Notes: generated by a model not told the origin, from the letters alone. Shown: positions 47,649 to 56,122, counted from the first letter of the stretch. The stretch: DNA of 64,000 nt from Microcoleus sp. FACHB-1515 (GCF_014696105.1 NZ_JACJPO010000056.1:124001-188000), one strand, 5' to 3'. A program made the numbers and translations.

Positions 47649-48899
47649 TCAGACAGGAAAAGCTCTCATTAAGATCTGAATTGCTTTCCTGCGCTTCACA
47701 AATGCAGGCTTGCCTTGTCGTGCTTCACAAATGCTAAGCAACGTTGATTTGAGGGCAGATCCCCAGCTTTTGATCGGCGTGTAAAACTGATGTTGAACGT
47801 CCAAGCAGCCTTTGCGCTTGTCTTCATAAAAGGCGCGATCGTCACACAGTTTCAGCAGCGCATCGCCGTAGCCTTTGACATCATTGGGCTGCACCTCAAC
47901 CACCGCCGGACGCACATAGTCGATCGCAGGACAAACGGCAGATGTAATGACCGGACGACCGATCAGCACTCCTTCAGCGACCACCTTGCAGAATCCCTCC
48001 ACAAATTCAGTTCTTGTAGGAGCAATGACCACATGCGACTGGCTGAATCGATCGCGCATTTGAGTTTTGTTGCAGTGTCCATGACAAACGAATGAATCTG
48101 ATAGTCCAGCCTCGGAAGCGGCCTGCTGCAAAGCAATCAAAGCTGAACCATCGCCACACAAATCAAAGCGAATATCTTGTCTTCCTTCGGCTGAAAATCG
48201 TTTAGCAACTTCGAGCAGATCAAAAACACCTTTGTCAGCTTCAATTCGCCCAACATAAAGCACATTGAAGAGCGATCGATCGGCAGAAGGTGGCGCGATC
48301 GACGCAAATTCAGACTGTCGGTAAACAGGCAGAAATTCTTGAATCGGCGGGTACTCTTTGCCCATCCACTGCTTGATTTGTTCTCCAATTGCTTGAGAAA
48401 CAACAAGCGCTTGATGACATCTTCCAAACAAAAAGCGATTCAACCGCCAAATGAGCCGATTCACCTTGTTTTGAGGAGCGTATCTGTTCCAAGGCATACA
48501 GTGCAAAGAAGGAATGATCTTCACACCGAGAAGGGGCAAAATGCTCAACACGAACCAATGGGTTGTTCCATCGGCAATAACAACTGCGTCTGCTTGCCAG
48601 CGCAATGCCGAGAGCAGCAAGCTTAATCCATACTGCAACTGACCGAGATGATAGTGGAGGCTGGACTTGCTTTCTATGCTCTTAGGACGATGTTCAATCT
48701 TGAATTGTTCTGATTCTGAAAGCTTTGCTTCTGAATGATGAGAAATAATGTAGCCAAACGCACCAATTTGACGGCAAACGTTGAAGAACTGACTGGAATA
48801 GGTGACGCTAACTTGGGAAGGATCTTCTTCTCCGATCGCCCAATGTTGGTAAGTTCCTAACACATTGCCGGGGCCAGCCGCGTAGAGTACACGAAGCAT
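47649..48899 (-). CDS. Glycosyltransferase family 4
   Basis: 416 residues from ATG 48899 with AGGAG upstream (a TTG directly before it is not needed). GT-B fold: the N-terminal domain has MLRVLYAAGPGNVLGTYQHW and IPSLHCMPWNRYAP; the C-terminal domain has NVLYVGRIEADKGVFDLLEV and the retaining-enzyme ExFxxxxxE motif in TEFVEGFCKVVAEG. It probably adds a sugar to an exopolysaccharide or lipid. The gene stands alone and is preceded by a long AT-rich region, which hints at separate acquisition or regulation. Confidence 0.85.
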   Translation of the reverse strand: MLRVLYAAGPGNVLGTYQHWAIGEEDPSQVSVTYSSQFFNVCRQIGAFGYIISHHSEAKLSESEQFKIEHRPKSIESKSSLHYHLGQLQYGLSLLLSALRWQADAVVIADGTTHWFVLSILPLLGVKIIPSLHCMPWNRYAPQNKVNRLIWRLNRFLFGRCHQALVVSQAIGEQIKQWMGKEYPPIQEFLPVYRQSEFASIAPPSADRSLFNVLYVGRIEADKGVFDLLEVAKRFSAEGRQDIRFDLCGDGSALIALQQAASEAGLSDSFVCHGHCNKTQMRDRFSQSHVVIAPTRTEFVEGFCKVVAEGVLIGRPVITSAVCPAIDYVRPAVVEVQPNDVKGYGDALLKLCDDRAFYEDKRKGCLDVQHQFYTPIKSWGSALKSTLLSICEARQGKPAFVKRRKAIQILMRAFPV

Positions 48900-49385
48900 C
48901 AAAATCTCCTTAATGTATCTAGAAGCACACTTTAACCTGATTCATGAGAAATTAGTAACTGTTCAAAAGCAACGTATTAATACTGATAGCAAAGCCAACC
49001 TCTATTTCTTAGACTCTTCTTGAAAGCTTCACAGAATCAAAACATTGATGTTTAAATAGCAAAGTTGATAGAAAATAATCTATTGATAATTAGTTTTATA
49101 TAGACTTTAATCAATGTTTAAGACTAACTTTCGACCAGATGTATGAAGATTTGTACTGCTGCACGGAGAGCGCAACCGTACTTTTACTGACCTTTCCTGA
49201 TCTGAATCTGGTTCTATTAATTTCTACGATCGAAATGAAATCATTCGTAAACGGATCGTGTCTTGCTTGAAGCAGAAATCGATCGCTTCGATCTGCTAAA
49301 GCTCAAATATACTAGAGGCAATTGCACAGCAAATAGCGATCGCTCAACACAGCAACCAATAACACAATCGAATTATTTCTATCGC
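48900..49385. other. Long AT-rich intergenic region
   Basis: About 485 bases, distinctly AT-rich from 48940 to 49130 (for example TTGATAGAAAATAATCTATT, which has dyad symmetry AGAAAATAATCT-like) compared with the GC-balanced surroundings, and poor in HIP1. No convincing gene; the frame at 49263-49466 (+) overlaps the end of the membrane protein gene and looks spurious. It probably carries the glycosyltransferase promoter. Confidence 0.5.
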
Positions 49386-50084
49386 TCAATCCTTTTGCGA
49401 AAAATGAATGCGAACGGCTGGAAATTGCGAGCCAATGTAGAGCAGCAGCGCTCGAATAAAAAGTAGAATGCCAAGCATTTCTAATAGCTCTTCGATCGCA
49501 ACCACTAAAGCTAGCAGCAGTTGATGTAAGCCGGAAATATTCAAAACCGCAAAGCCCGTAAGCAACTCTAGTCCGATCGCACCGCTAAGATAAAGCGCAG
49601 CACTGAAGAGAATTAAATTTCGCATCTGCGAAGGTAGACTCATCAAGAACTTCCAATAAAATAGGGCGATCGCGCCTGCAAAGATGCTGCCTGGAATTAC
49701 CCAAAGAAACAGCAAATTATCATCAACATTGAGCAGCGATCGCATAAAAGGATTCAGCTTTTCGTGGAGGCTTGCTGCTTCATCCAGCGACAGCAGTAGA
49801 AACAACAGTGCTAAACCGCGCCAGTGATTAGTGAAGCGATCGTTCTGCTGTTGCTTTAAAGTTGCAATGAGCGCCAGCAGCAGCACGCAAACGAGCAGAG
49901 CGATCGTTGAATACCAAGTGGGAATATTTGCTTCGTTGTTGACATTCAGCAGACGATAGATCGCCGATCGACGATCGAGAATTAGGAAATATCTTGCGAC
50001 CTGAGCTGCCAGGTTTGCCAGCGTTAGACCCAGCACAGCACAGCAAAGCAATCGGTAGATTTTATGGAGCGAAATCGAAATCAT
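49386..50084 (-). CDS. Multi-pass membrane protein, function unknown
   Basis: 232 residues from ATG 50084 (further in-frame starts at 50126 and 50141 are possible). Six membrane helices: the first is LLCCAVLGLTLANLAAQVAR, others include TIALLVCVLLLALIATL, LLFLWVIPGSIFAGAIALFY and QLLLALVVAIEELLEMLGIL. A central LDEAASLHEKLNP segment with Asp, Glu and His is conserved in appearance and may be functional. It follows folB on the same strand by 60 bases. No family function is known to me. Confidence 0.6.
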   Translation of the reverse strand: MISISLHKIYRLLCCAVLGLTLANLAAQVARYFLILDRRSAIYRLLNVNNEANIPTWYSTIALLVCVLLLALIATLKQQQNDRFTNHWRGLALLFLLLSLDEAASLHEKLNPFMRSLLNVDDNLLFLWVIPGSIFAGAIALFYWKFLMSLPSQMRNLILFSAALYLSGAIGLELLTGFAVLNISGLHQLLLALVVAIEELLEMLGILLFIRALLLYIGSQFPAVRIHFSQKD

Positions 50085-50145
50085 CAGTGAATAGCAGACT
50101 TCAGAAATAAATTGCCCGAAGCGCATTAAAGCGCTGACCAAACAA

Positions 50146-50508
50146 CTAATGGCGATCGCGCGTGATTTCGATCGATACTGATCCGGTGAAGTCTGGAATC
50201 GGTGGATGCATCTTCGTTAATCGCACTGTCACCTGCTTGACTCGACCCGATTGCAACGCAATTTTGGCAATTTCTGCGGCTAGCTTTTCGAGCAGCTTAA
50301 ATCGCGAAGTTTCAACCAGTTTTACAATAGCTGCCACATCGGAACCATAATCGTAAGTATCTTCGAGGCGATCGCTTTCACTCGCTTGCTTCAGATCAAG
50401 CCGCAAAGTGAGGTTAATCTCAAACCACTGCCCCAGCGTTTGCTCTTCTGCAAACAGACCTGTGTAGCCGTAAGCACGAATACCTGTAAGGTGAATGCAA
50501 TCGCTCAT
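50146..50508 (-). CDS. folB: Dihydroneopterin aldolase
   Basis: 120 residues, the normal size. It converts dihydroneopterin to 6-hydroxymethyl-dihydropterin in folate synthesis. Signatures: IHLTGIRAYGYTGLFAEEQT with the conserved Tyr/Glu, DTYDYGSDVAAIVK, LLEKLAAEIA with the active-site-type Glu-Lys, and TVRLTKMHPPIPDFTGSVS near the C-terminus with the catalytic-type Lys. Its start overlaps the stop of the upstream hypothetical gene by four bases, indicating coupling. Confidence 0.92.
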   Translation of the reverse strand: MSDCIHLTGIRAYGYTGLFAEEQTLGQWFEINLTLRLDLKQASESDRLEDTYDYGSDVAAIVKLVETSRFKLLEKLAAEIAKIALQSGRVKQVTVRLTKMHPPIPDFTGSVSIEITRDRH

Positions 50509-50996
50509 GCTTCCATCGTGCCGTCTAGCACCTGTAAAAGATCTTCGATCGATCGTCCCAAAATGCGCGATAGCGGCATCAGCATGGCGCTGTCAATTTC
50601 TTCGCCCGCATAAATTGCTTGCAGTTCTACTTTCGAGAGGCGGTAGGATTCGCAAAAGCGCATGAATTCCTTGTTGCTCACGTCGAGTTCGTCTTGCCGC
50701 TGCCGCAAGAGAGCCGCGATCGCCGCTGTTCCGGTTTTGGGCTGAGTCGTTTTAGCCAGATAGAATGCGACAAGATCATCGGGCGGCATCGAGCTTCCGC
50801 CTGCCATACTTGCCAGATCGGTGCAGGCAATGCGTAGGGCGCGTCGCAGGCGTTCGTCGTCGTTCATTGCTTCCACGATGCGACTGGCAAAATCAGGTTT
50901 GCAAAAGCCGATCAGCTCGTCCTCATAGGTAATCGACACAAAGCTATCAGAGGAATAAAACTTCCAGGCTTGCGGCTCGTCGGGAATTGCCGTCAT
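50505..50996 (-). CDS. Conserved hypothetical protein upstream of folB
   Basis: 163 residues, soluble. The N-terminus WKFYSSDSFVSITYEDELIG looks beta-rich; the rest is helical, with RRALRIACTDLASMAGGSS in the middle and a C-terminal KVELQAIYAGEEIDSAMLMP and SRILGRSIEDLLQVLDG that resembles a helix-turn-helix-like domain. It overlaps folB by four bases and lies five bases after proA on the same strand, so it is part of that operon. Function not recognised. Confidence 0.6.
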   Translation of the reverse strand: MTAIPDEPQAWKFYSSDSFVSITYEDELIGFCKPDFASRIVEAMNDDERLRRALRIACTDLASMAGGSSMPPDDLVAFYLAKTTQPKTGTAAIAALLRQRQDELDVSNKEFMRFCESYRLSKVELQAIYAGEEIDSAMLMPLSRILGRSIEDLLQVLDGTMEA

Positions 50997-51001
50997 AAAA
51001 C

Positions 51002-52309
51002 TTACTTCACGTCGCGATGGAGAAACGGCTTGGCATCAGAACCAGAATACATGGCCGCAGTTTGACCTTCACCCACAAGCTGGTATTTATATGTCATCAA
51101 ACCTTCAAGTCCAACGGGGCCACGCGGCGGCATTTTTTGCGTGCTGATGCCGACTTCTGCCCCAAACCCGTAGCGGAAGCCGTCGGCAAATCGCGTTGAG
51201 CAGTTGTGAAATACGCCCGCTGCATCCACTTGAGCAATAAACGTTTCCGCCGCCTGCTGATCTTGCGTGACGATCGCCTCGGTATGTCGCGATCCATAAG
51301 TCGTGATGTGATCGATCGCTGCTTCCAGCGAATTGACGATGCGAATCGACAAAATCAAATCGCTATACTCAGTCGCCCAATCTTCATCCGTTGCTGCATT
51401 CATCTCGACAATGGCACGGGCGCGATCGTCTCCACGCAGTTCAACTTCTTGCTGACGTAAAGCAGCGGCAACCTGTGGCAAAAATTCCGGCGCGATCGCT
51501 TCATGCACGAGCAGCGTTTCGATCGCGTTGCAGGCCGAGGGATAGCTGGCTTTGGCATCGACGGCGATCGCAACAGCCTGATCGAGATCGGCGGCTCGAT
51601 CGACATAGAGATGACAAATTCCATCCGCATGACCCAAGACGGGAATGGTGGAATTCTCCTGCACGAAGCGGACGAACGAATTCGAGCCTCTGGGAATGAT
51701 CAAATCCACAAATTGATCGAGCTTGAGCAGTTCGATCGTTTGCGATCGCGTCGTCAAAAGCTGAACGACATCCGGATCGAGTCCGGTTTCGCTCAAGCCC
51801 TGACGAATTGCTTGAACGAGCGCTTCGCACGATCGCACCGCTTCTTTGCCGCCCTTCAAAATCACGCCATTTCCCGACTTGACGGCGAGCGAGGCAATCT
51901 GCACAGCGGCATCTGGACGCGACTCAAAAATCACGCCCAACACGCCCAAGGGACAAGTGACGCGCTTCAAAATCAAGTTCGTGTCCAGTTCGCGGTGAAT
52001 CTGCACCTGTCCGATCGGGTCGGCCAACCGCTGCACGTCGCGCACACCCAAGATGATGCCTTTGAGTTTGTTCTCGTCCAGCTTCAAGCGTCCGTAGAGC
52101 GATCGCGCCAGTCCGTCTTGCAGCGCAGTTTCGCAGTCGGCTTGATTGGCGGCGAGAATTTCTGGAGCGGCAGTTTCGAGGGCACGGGCGATCGCTTCGA
52201 TCGCGCGATCGCGCTGCTCGCTGGACGTGAGGGCAAGCTGTCGGGCGGCCTGACGAGTGCGTTGTGCCAAACTGACCAGCGAGGCAGAAGTCAAAGGTGA
52301 AGCTGTCAT
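51002..52309 (-). CDS. proA: Glutamate-5-semialdehyde dehydrogenase (gamma-glutamyl phosphate reductase)
   Basis: 435 residues. Second step of proline synthesis: reduces gamma-glutamyl phosphate with NADPH. Aldehyde dehydrogenase fold with [32 protein letters not shown], the active-site Cys region [10 protein letters not shown], and the signature [20 protein letters not shown]. Full length with standard ends. proB is not in the window. Confidence 0.95.
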   Translation of the reverse strand: MTASPLTSASLVSLAQRTRQAARQLALTSSEQRDRAIEAIARALETAAPEILAANQADCETALQDGLARSLYGRLKLDENKLKGIILGVRDVQRLADPIGQVQIHRELDTNLILKRVTCPLGVLGVIFESRPDAAVQIASLAVKSGNGVILKGGKEAVRSCEALVQAIRQGLSETGLDPDVVQLLTTRSQTIELLKLDQFVDLIIPRGSNSFVRFVQENSTIPVLGHADGICHLYVDRAADLDQAVAIAVDAKASYPSACNAIETLLVHEAIAPEFLPQVAAALRQQEVELRGDDRARAIVEMNAATDEDWATEYSDLILSIRIVNSLEAAIDHITTYGSRHTEAIVTQDQQAAETFIAQVDAAGVFHNCSTRFADGFRYGFGAEVGISTQKMPPRGPVGLEGLMTYKYQLVGEGQTAAMYSGSDAKPFLHRDVK

Positions 52310-52347
52310 CGGTAGACTTGCGCTGAAAACTTTTATCTTAGTTCAAG

Positions 52348-53037
52348 TTAAGGTGCATCCGGATCAATTCCCACCGCCCGTAGCTGTTCGGCCAATCGTG
52401 CCGCCCGTGCTTCTGCTGCATCGGCTCGCTGGCGTTCCTGCTCTGCCCGTTGGCGTTCTTGCTCGGCCTGCTGCGCCATTTCTGCAAAAGAGATGAAGCG
52501 ATCGCCATTCGATCGAAAAATTTCCAGGGTCGTTGCGGTCGGCTCAAAGCGAATGCCCAACAGCGGACTCACCCAGCTACTGATTGGATTGATCACGCTC
52601 AGTCGTGAGCTTTGTCGCTGCCAGCCGCTAAAGTCGTTGCGATCGGGGTCGTAGAGGTAATATTCCTCGACGCCGTAGCGATCGTAGAACACCAATTTTT
52701 CATCCAGTTCGGTTTGGCGATTGCTGGGCGATCGAATCTCAAACACGACTTGCGGCGGAATGTTGCCTTCTTGCCACTGAAGATACGAGCCGCGATCGCC
52801 TTTGGGTCGTCCAATCGCCACCATCACGTCGGGCGCAGTGCAGACGCGATTGTTGCCCTCGACCGGATACCAGAGCAGATCGGCAGCGACAAACACATCT
52901 TCGCGATCGGCAAACTGCAACTCCAGTCCTTCTTTGATCAAAACAATCCAAAGATACTGTCGCGTATTGTCTGCCATCGGTTTGCCGTCGGATTCGGGGT
53001 AAATAACGCCCGACGTCGAAGAAATCTGTGTGACCAT
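52348..53037 (-). CDS. Uma2 family protein (DUF820, PD-(D/E)XK fold) with coiled-coil tail
   Basis: 229 residues. The DUF820/Uma2 nuclease-like domain covers about 1-180: VVEGNN-like PVEGNNRVCTAPDVMVAIG, then PPQVVFEIRSPSNRQTELDE, in which D, E and the usual K position (here EIRS, with Arg instead of Lys) would make the PD-(D/E)XK set, and YGVEEYYLYDPDRNDFSGWQ. The C-terminal 45 residues are a heptad-like QAEQERQRAEQERQRADAAE coil. Very common in cyanobacteria, often in many copies; function not settled. Confidence 0.85.
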   Translation of the reverse strand: MVTQISSTSGVIYPESDGKPMADNTRQYLWIVLIKEGLELQFADREDVFVAADLLWYPVEGNNRVCTAPDVMVAIGRPKGDRGSYLQWQEGNIPPQVVFEIRSPSNRQTELDEKLVFYDRYGVEEYYLYDPDRNDFSGWQRQSSRLSVINPISSWVSPLLGIRFEPTATTLEIFRSNGDRFISFAEMAQQAEQERQRAEQERQRADAAEARAARLAEQLRAVGIDPDAP

Positions 53038-53084
53038 AGTTCGATCGCCCGCTTGCTAAAGCTGTTTTGATTGTCGAATATTCT

Positions 53085-53882
53085 TCAGGTGCGCGGCTGC
53101 TCCGACGCTGGAAATTGGCGATCGCGCACTTCGCTGGCATAACTACGAATCGCCTCAGTCACAATTTCCCGTAGATTCACATACGACTTGGCAAACGGTG
53201 GCTGCCAGTCTGAGAGACCCAGCAAATCGTGCGTCACTAAAACTTGACCGTCGCAGTTTGGCCCCGCGCCGATGCCGATCGTGGGAATGGTCAGCTTTTG
53301 CGAAATTTGCAGGCCGAGTTCGTCAGGAATATGTTCAAGGACGATGCCGAAGGCTCCGGCTTGTTCCAGCGCGATCGCCTCAGCCAAAATGCGATCGCCT
53401 GCCTCGCTTGAAGTTCCTTGCTTGCGAAAGCCGCCGAACTGATGGACGGACTGCGGCGTCAGGCCAATGTGCGCGAGGACGGGAATTCCAGCTTGAACCA
53501 GACGGGCAACGGTTTCGACAGCGATCGGATAGCCGCCTTCGAGCTTGACGGCTTGTGCTCCCGTTTCCTTCAAGGCGCGACCTGCCGATCGCAACGCCTG
53601 CTCAATGCTTTCCTGATAGCTCATGAACGGCAGATCGAACACGACCAAGGCTTCTTTGACTCCGCGCCGGACGGCTTTCGCGTGGTGGATCATGTCGTCA
53701 AGCGTGACGGGCAGCGTGGTTTCATATCCCAGCGCCACCATCGCCAAAGTGTCCCCAACCAAAATCAGATCGACTCCGGCTTGATCCATGATTTGGGCAA
53801 ACGGATAGTCCCAGGCAGTCAGCGCGACGATCGATCGGCCTTGCTGCTTGTAGCGCATCAGTTTGGGAATCGTGATAGCCAT
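53085..53882 (-). CDS. panB: 3-methyl-2-oxobutanoate hydroxymethyltransferase
   Basis: 265 residues. First step of pantothenate synthesis from alpha-ketoisovalerate and methylene-THF. TIM-barrel features: [40 protein letters not shown] (metal Asp), [18 protein letters not shown] with substrate Lys/Glu, [20 protein letters not shown], and [20 protein letters not shown]. Complete, of normal length. The amidohydrolase remnant begins 36 bases upstream. Confidence 0.95.
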   Translation of the reverse strand: MAITIPKLMRYKQQGRSIVALTAWDYPFAQIMDQAGVDLILVGDTLAMVALGYETTLPVTLDDMIHHAKAVRRGVKEALVVFDLPFMSYQESIEQALRSAGRALKETGAQAVKLEGGYPIAVETVARLVQAGIPVLAHIGLTPQSVHQFGGFRKQGTSSEAGDRILAEAIALEQAGAFGIVLEHIPDELGLQISQKLTIPTIGIGAGPNCDGQVLVTHDLLGLSDWQPPFAKSYVNLREIVTEAIRSYASEVRDRQFPASEQPRT

Positions 53883-53917
53883 CTTGAAAACCTGCCGGAT
53901 TCAATAAATCCAGCGTA

Positions 53918-54200
53918 CTAGAGATTTCGCATGGCTCGCCCAAAGGAGGCGAAGCCATCGCTTTGATACAGCACTTCCCGCCGCATCGTCAGCGGCACAT
54001 CAGCGGGCGTGACGCGAGACACGACAGAGGCGATTCAATGCCGAGTCGATCGCAACTGCGGCTGCATAAAATCCAGCACAACGAGATCAGCAGGCAGTCC
54101 CGCTTCCAGATAGCCGTAAGTGTCGCCCCCCAAGAAGTCGCGAATGTTGCAGGTTGCCATTTGCAGAATCGATCGCGGGTCGGGTCGAATTGCGAACCCC
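53918..54200 (-). pseudogene. Amidohydrolase pseudogene, C-terminal fragment
   Basis: On the minus strand the DNA encodes SGFAIRPDPRSILQMATCNI, DFLGGDTYGYLEAGLPADLV and VLDFMQPQLRSTRH before a stop, the typical end region of TRZ/ATZ-type amidohydrolases (MAT.N.A..LG...G.LE.G..ADLVVLD). The last 40 residues continue in a different frame (SRVTPADVPLTMRREVLYQS, then a stop at 53918-53920), so a frameshift separates them. The matching N-terminal piece lies at about 55905-56122. Confidence 0.7.
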
Positions 54201-54206
54201 GAAGGA

Positions 54207-54366
54207 ATACGGAAAATGTCTGGGTAACTCTCTGAGTAGGGAGTATTATGCGGAAAGCAATCCGGGTAATACCGATCAGAAGGGTAGTTATACGGAATGT
54301 TTCAAGGTAATGCCTTTATGAGGGGCATTTATACGGAAAGCGCCCGTATAATAAATTGTTATACGG
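54207..54366 (+). repeat. Degenerate tandem repeats of about 41-42 bases
   Basis: ATACGG-type anchors start at 54207, 54248 (ATGCGG), 54290, 54331 and 54361; the first four are spaced 41, 42 and 41 bases. In the first three units a GGGTAA/AGGTAA follows (54222, 54264, 54305) and then a GGG-rich block (54236, 54281, 54321). The last two anchors frame a perfect palindrome CCGTATAA...TTATACGG (54344-54366). They lie between the amidohydrolase remnant and the first cassette. Confidence 0.75.
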
Positions 54367-54500
54367 CTTCGGTTGCAGGTTGTGACTGTACTTTGAGACA
54401 ACTCGTTCAAGTCCAAAATCAGGGGAAGAGCTATCGAAATGCTTGAAAAGGGCAGCCTAAACCTTGAATACAAATTGAAGCGATTTAGGAAGATTGATCG

Positions 54501-54968
54501 ATGACTGATTTGAGAGCGGCTCTTGATTTGATGTCTGACTACCTTGAACAGGAGATTGCAGGTCAATCATTGAATCCTGGGTTGGATTTTGAAGATATCG
54601 AGCGGGCAGTCAGCATTTTACCCTTCGAGTTGCCAATGGAGGTGTACCAACTTTATATGTGGCGCAATGGTGGATCGCTGGAGTCGCTTCCTTATCCAAG
54701 TTTTGAGGATTGCGAGGAAGGCTATGAGCGAATTCATGGTTTCCTATCTCTCAACGAGGCTGTGGAGGTGGCGAGAAGCTGGAATAAAGGCTGGTTTCCA
54801 CTGTTCGATACTGACGGAAGCATTTTTTGGATTGTTGGTTGTAGTGAACGAGAAGCTACTGCTCCAATTTTTATCAATGACGTAGACGAATTGCCAGATG
54901 AGCCGAGTTTTGAAAGCTTAACTGACATGATGAACAAGTTGATTGAACCGATGGAAGATCTAAGATGA
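54501..54968 (+). CDS. SMI1/KNR4 (SUKH) family protein, cassette 1
   Basis: 155 residues. SUKH-type fold: LDFEDIERAVSILPFELP and EVYQLYMWRNGGSLESLPYP, then a C-terminal GWFPLFDTDGSIFWIVGC. SUKH proteins are often immunity proteins for toxin systems and are frequent integron cassette cargo. No toxin gene adjoins, so it may be an orphan immunity gene. Codon use is more AT-rich than in the neighbouring panB and codB genes, in line with acquisition. The stop is 17 bases before attC1. Confidence 0.8.
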   Translation: MTDLRAALDLMSDYLEQEIAGQSLNPGLDFEDIERAVSILPFELPMEVYQLYMWRNGGSLESLPYPSFEDCEEGYERIHGFLSLNEAVEVARSWNKGWFPLFDTDGSIFWIVGCSEREATAPIFINDVDELPDEPSFESLTDMMNKLIEPMEDLR

Positions 54969-54985
54969 TGAAGTTGTTGCCACCC

Positions 54986-55073
54986 GTATAACAATCCGCC
55001 TGCACCCGACCGTTTAGAGTCTTTTCGTTGAGTTCAAAAGGTTACTAGCGGCGGGTGAGGCGGAACGTTAGGC
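54986..55073 (+). other. attC-like recombination site 1
   Basis: R'' GTATAAC (54986-54992), spacer AAT, L'' CCGCCT-G-CACCCG (54996-55008), a 43-base loop, L' CGGGTGAGGCGG (55052-55063), spacer AAC, R' GTTAGGC (55067-55073). L'' and L' pair over 12 bp with G55002 bulged out, as expected of an extrahelical base. R' belongs to the next cassette, which explains its mismatch with this R''. Confidence 0.8.
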
Positions 55074-55176
55074 TTCTTAGCTCTTGGCTGAGGTAGTTCT
55101 TGAAAGCTTCTGACTCGTAGTATTTAGCGTGAAGAGCAACAGGCTAAAATAGAGTAGCCTTGCTTCGAGCGATCGC

Positions 55177-55623
55177 ATGACAAAAGTATATTTAGATACC
55201 AGTACTTATAACCGTCCATTCGACGATCAAACTCAGCCCAAAATTTTCCTTGAAACTCAGGCTGTGATTATCATTTTACAAATGGTTGAAGTCAAGGCTT
55301 TTGAGTTAATCAGTTCCTTTGTTTTGGAGTATGAGAACAGCCGTAACCCTTATCCTATCAAACAGGAGGCAATGAATCGGTATCTCCAGTTAGCCGATTT
55401 AAGGCAAGAAGTTGATGAAGCAATTCGTAAGAGAGCTGAAGAATTAGAAAAAGACGGATTAAAAGCGATTGATGCGTTGCATGTTGCATGTGCTGAAGCG
55501 GTTAACAGTGATTATTTCATTACTTGTGATAAGCGTTTGATCAATCGTTGCTCAAAGCTAACCATGAAAGTTATGAATCCAGCGAATTTTGTTTTGGAGA
55601 TGAGTAGCGATGATCCAAGTTAA
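55177..55623 (+). CDS. PIN domain protein (VapC-like toxin), cassette 2
   Basis: 148 residues from ATG 55177. The PIN fold begins with MTKVYLDTSTYNRPFDDQTQ (D7, N12), followed by E51 in VLEYENS, D99 in LKAIDALHVACAEA and D118 in FITCDKRLINR, the full acidic set of a ribonuclease. It overlaps the next small gene by 14 bases, the layout of a toxin-antitoxin pair, although here the putative toxin comes first. A promoter-like TAAAAT lies at about 55144. The gene is the first of cassette 2. Confidence 0.82.
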   Translation: MTKVYLDTSTYNRPFDDQTQPKIFLETQAVIIILQMVEVKAFELISSFVLEYENSRNPYPIKQEAMNRYLQLADLRQEVDEAIRKRAEELEKDGLKAIDALHVACAEAVNSDYFITCDKRLINRCSKLTMKVMNPANFVLEMSSDDPS

Positions 55624-55825
55624 AAGTGAGCAGCAAGTTTTACAAGAAGGATTTCAGATTTTGTTATCTAATATGGAACCGTCTACTGTTGCTCGGTTTT
55701 GGGCAGCATGTAATATCGGCAAGGGAGACTACTTGAAACTCAAAGACCAACTTTTTGCTCAAGAATCAGTAAGCAGTTTGTACTCCAAAATTGTAGATTT
55801 TCAAGCATCAAAGCGCGAAGCCTAA
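55610..55825 (+). CDS. Small partner of the PIN protein, possible antitoxin
   Basis: 71 residues from ATG 55610. Helical: MIQVKSEQQVLQEGFQILLS, then VARFWAACNIGKGDYLKLKD and a C-terminal basic end. No known DNA-binding motif is evident. Overlap with the PIN gene and exclusive pairing in one cassette suggest it is the antitoxin or a helper. Its TAA stop (55823-55825) lies inside the R'' box of attC2, a feature typical of integron cassettes. Confidence 0.7.
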   Translation: MIQVKSEQQVLQEGFQILLSNMEPSTVARFWAACNIGKGDYLKLKDQLFAQESVSSLYSKIVDFQASKREA

Positions 55826-55906
55826 CAATTCAAATGCAGCGGACAGTTGAAAGCCGTTGGTGTTGAGTGCAATGGTATCTGCTGCCGCTAATTTGAGCCG
55901 TTCCCG
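55820..55906 (+). other. attC-like recombination site 2 (array end)
   Basis: R'' GCCTAAC (55820-55826), L'' TCAAAT-GC-AGCGG (55830-55842), loop, L' CCGCT-A-ATTTGA (55885-55896), then a degenerate R' GTTCCCG (55900-55906). L'' has one base more than L' at the centre, again an extrahelical position. The degraded R' is expected if its last six bases come from the chromosomal target rather than a cassette. Confidence 0.72.
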
Positions 55907-56122
55907 TCATGCCCGTCGCGCCATCCGGCAGGCATGAGTCGCCCATGTGCATATGACAGTTGTACAGTCCGGGCATGACGACGATCGCCCCGTGATCGAT
56001 CGCCTGAACGGGTGAACCCAAATCGAAACGAGCGATCGTGTCCGCTTGGACGACGAGGCAATCGCAGTGGTGCGGACTCAGACCGCATCGTGCAGCACAA
56101 CACAGTTTTTGAGATCGAGCAT
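55905..56122 (-). pseudogene. Amidohydrolase pseudogene, N-terminal fragment
   Basis: From ATG 56122 the frame reads MLDLKNCVVLHDAV and stops; after a frame change it reads VVQADTIARFDLGSPVQAID, then HGAIVVMPGLYNCHMHMGDS and CLPDGATGMT, where MPGLYNCHMHMGD is the metal-binding HxH motif of amidohydrolases. Similarity ends at the cassette boundary (about 55906). The gene starts eight bases after the codB-like permease stop, so it was once its operon partner, perhaps a cytosine- or purine-type deaminase. About 250 middle residues are missing. Confidence 0.7.

Larger units (their letters stand above)
54359..55900 (+). mobile_element. Two integron-type gene cassettes without integrase (CALIN-like)
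   Basis: Cassette 1 (about 54359-55067) carries a SUKH gene and cassette 2 (55068-55900) a PIN gene plus a small partner; each gene set is followed by an attC-like site with all genes reading toward it. A key test holds: the R'' box of a cassette should be complementary to G plus the first six bases of that same cassette. Cassette 1 begins TTATAC and its R'' is GTATAAC; cassette 2 begins TTAGGC and its R'' is GCCTAAC. Both fit. The array is embedded in an amidohydrolase pseudogene. The left boundary is the least certain point. Confidence 0.72.

Noticed and set aside
54207-54366. CRISPR array
   Set aside because: The repeat units are degenerate over their whole length and directly adjoining, with no unique spacers and no cas genes nearby.
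54288-54566. A 92-residue minus-strand open frame over the left cassette boundary
   Set aside because: It overlaps the SUKH gene start and the repeats, has no ribosome-binding site and no recognisable family.
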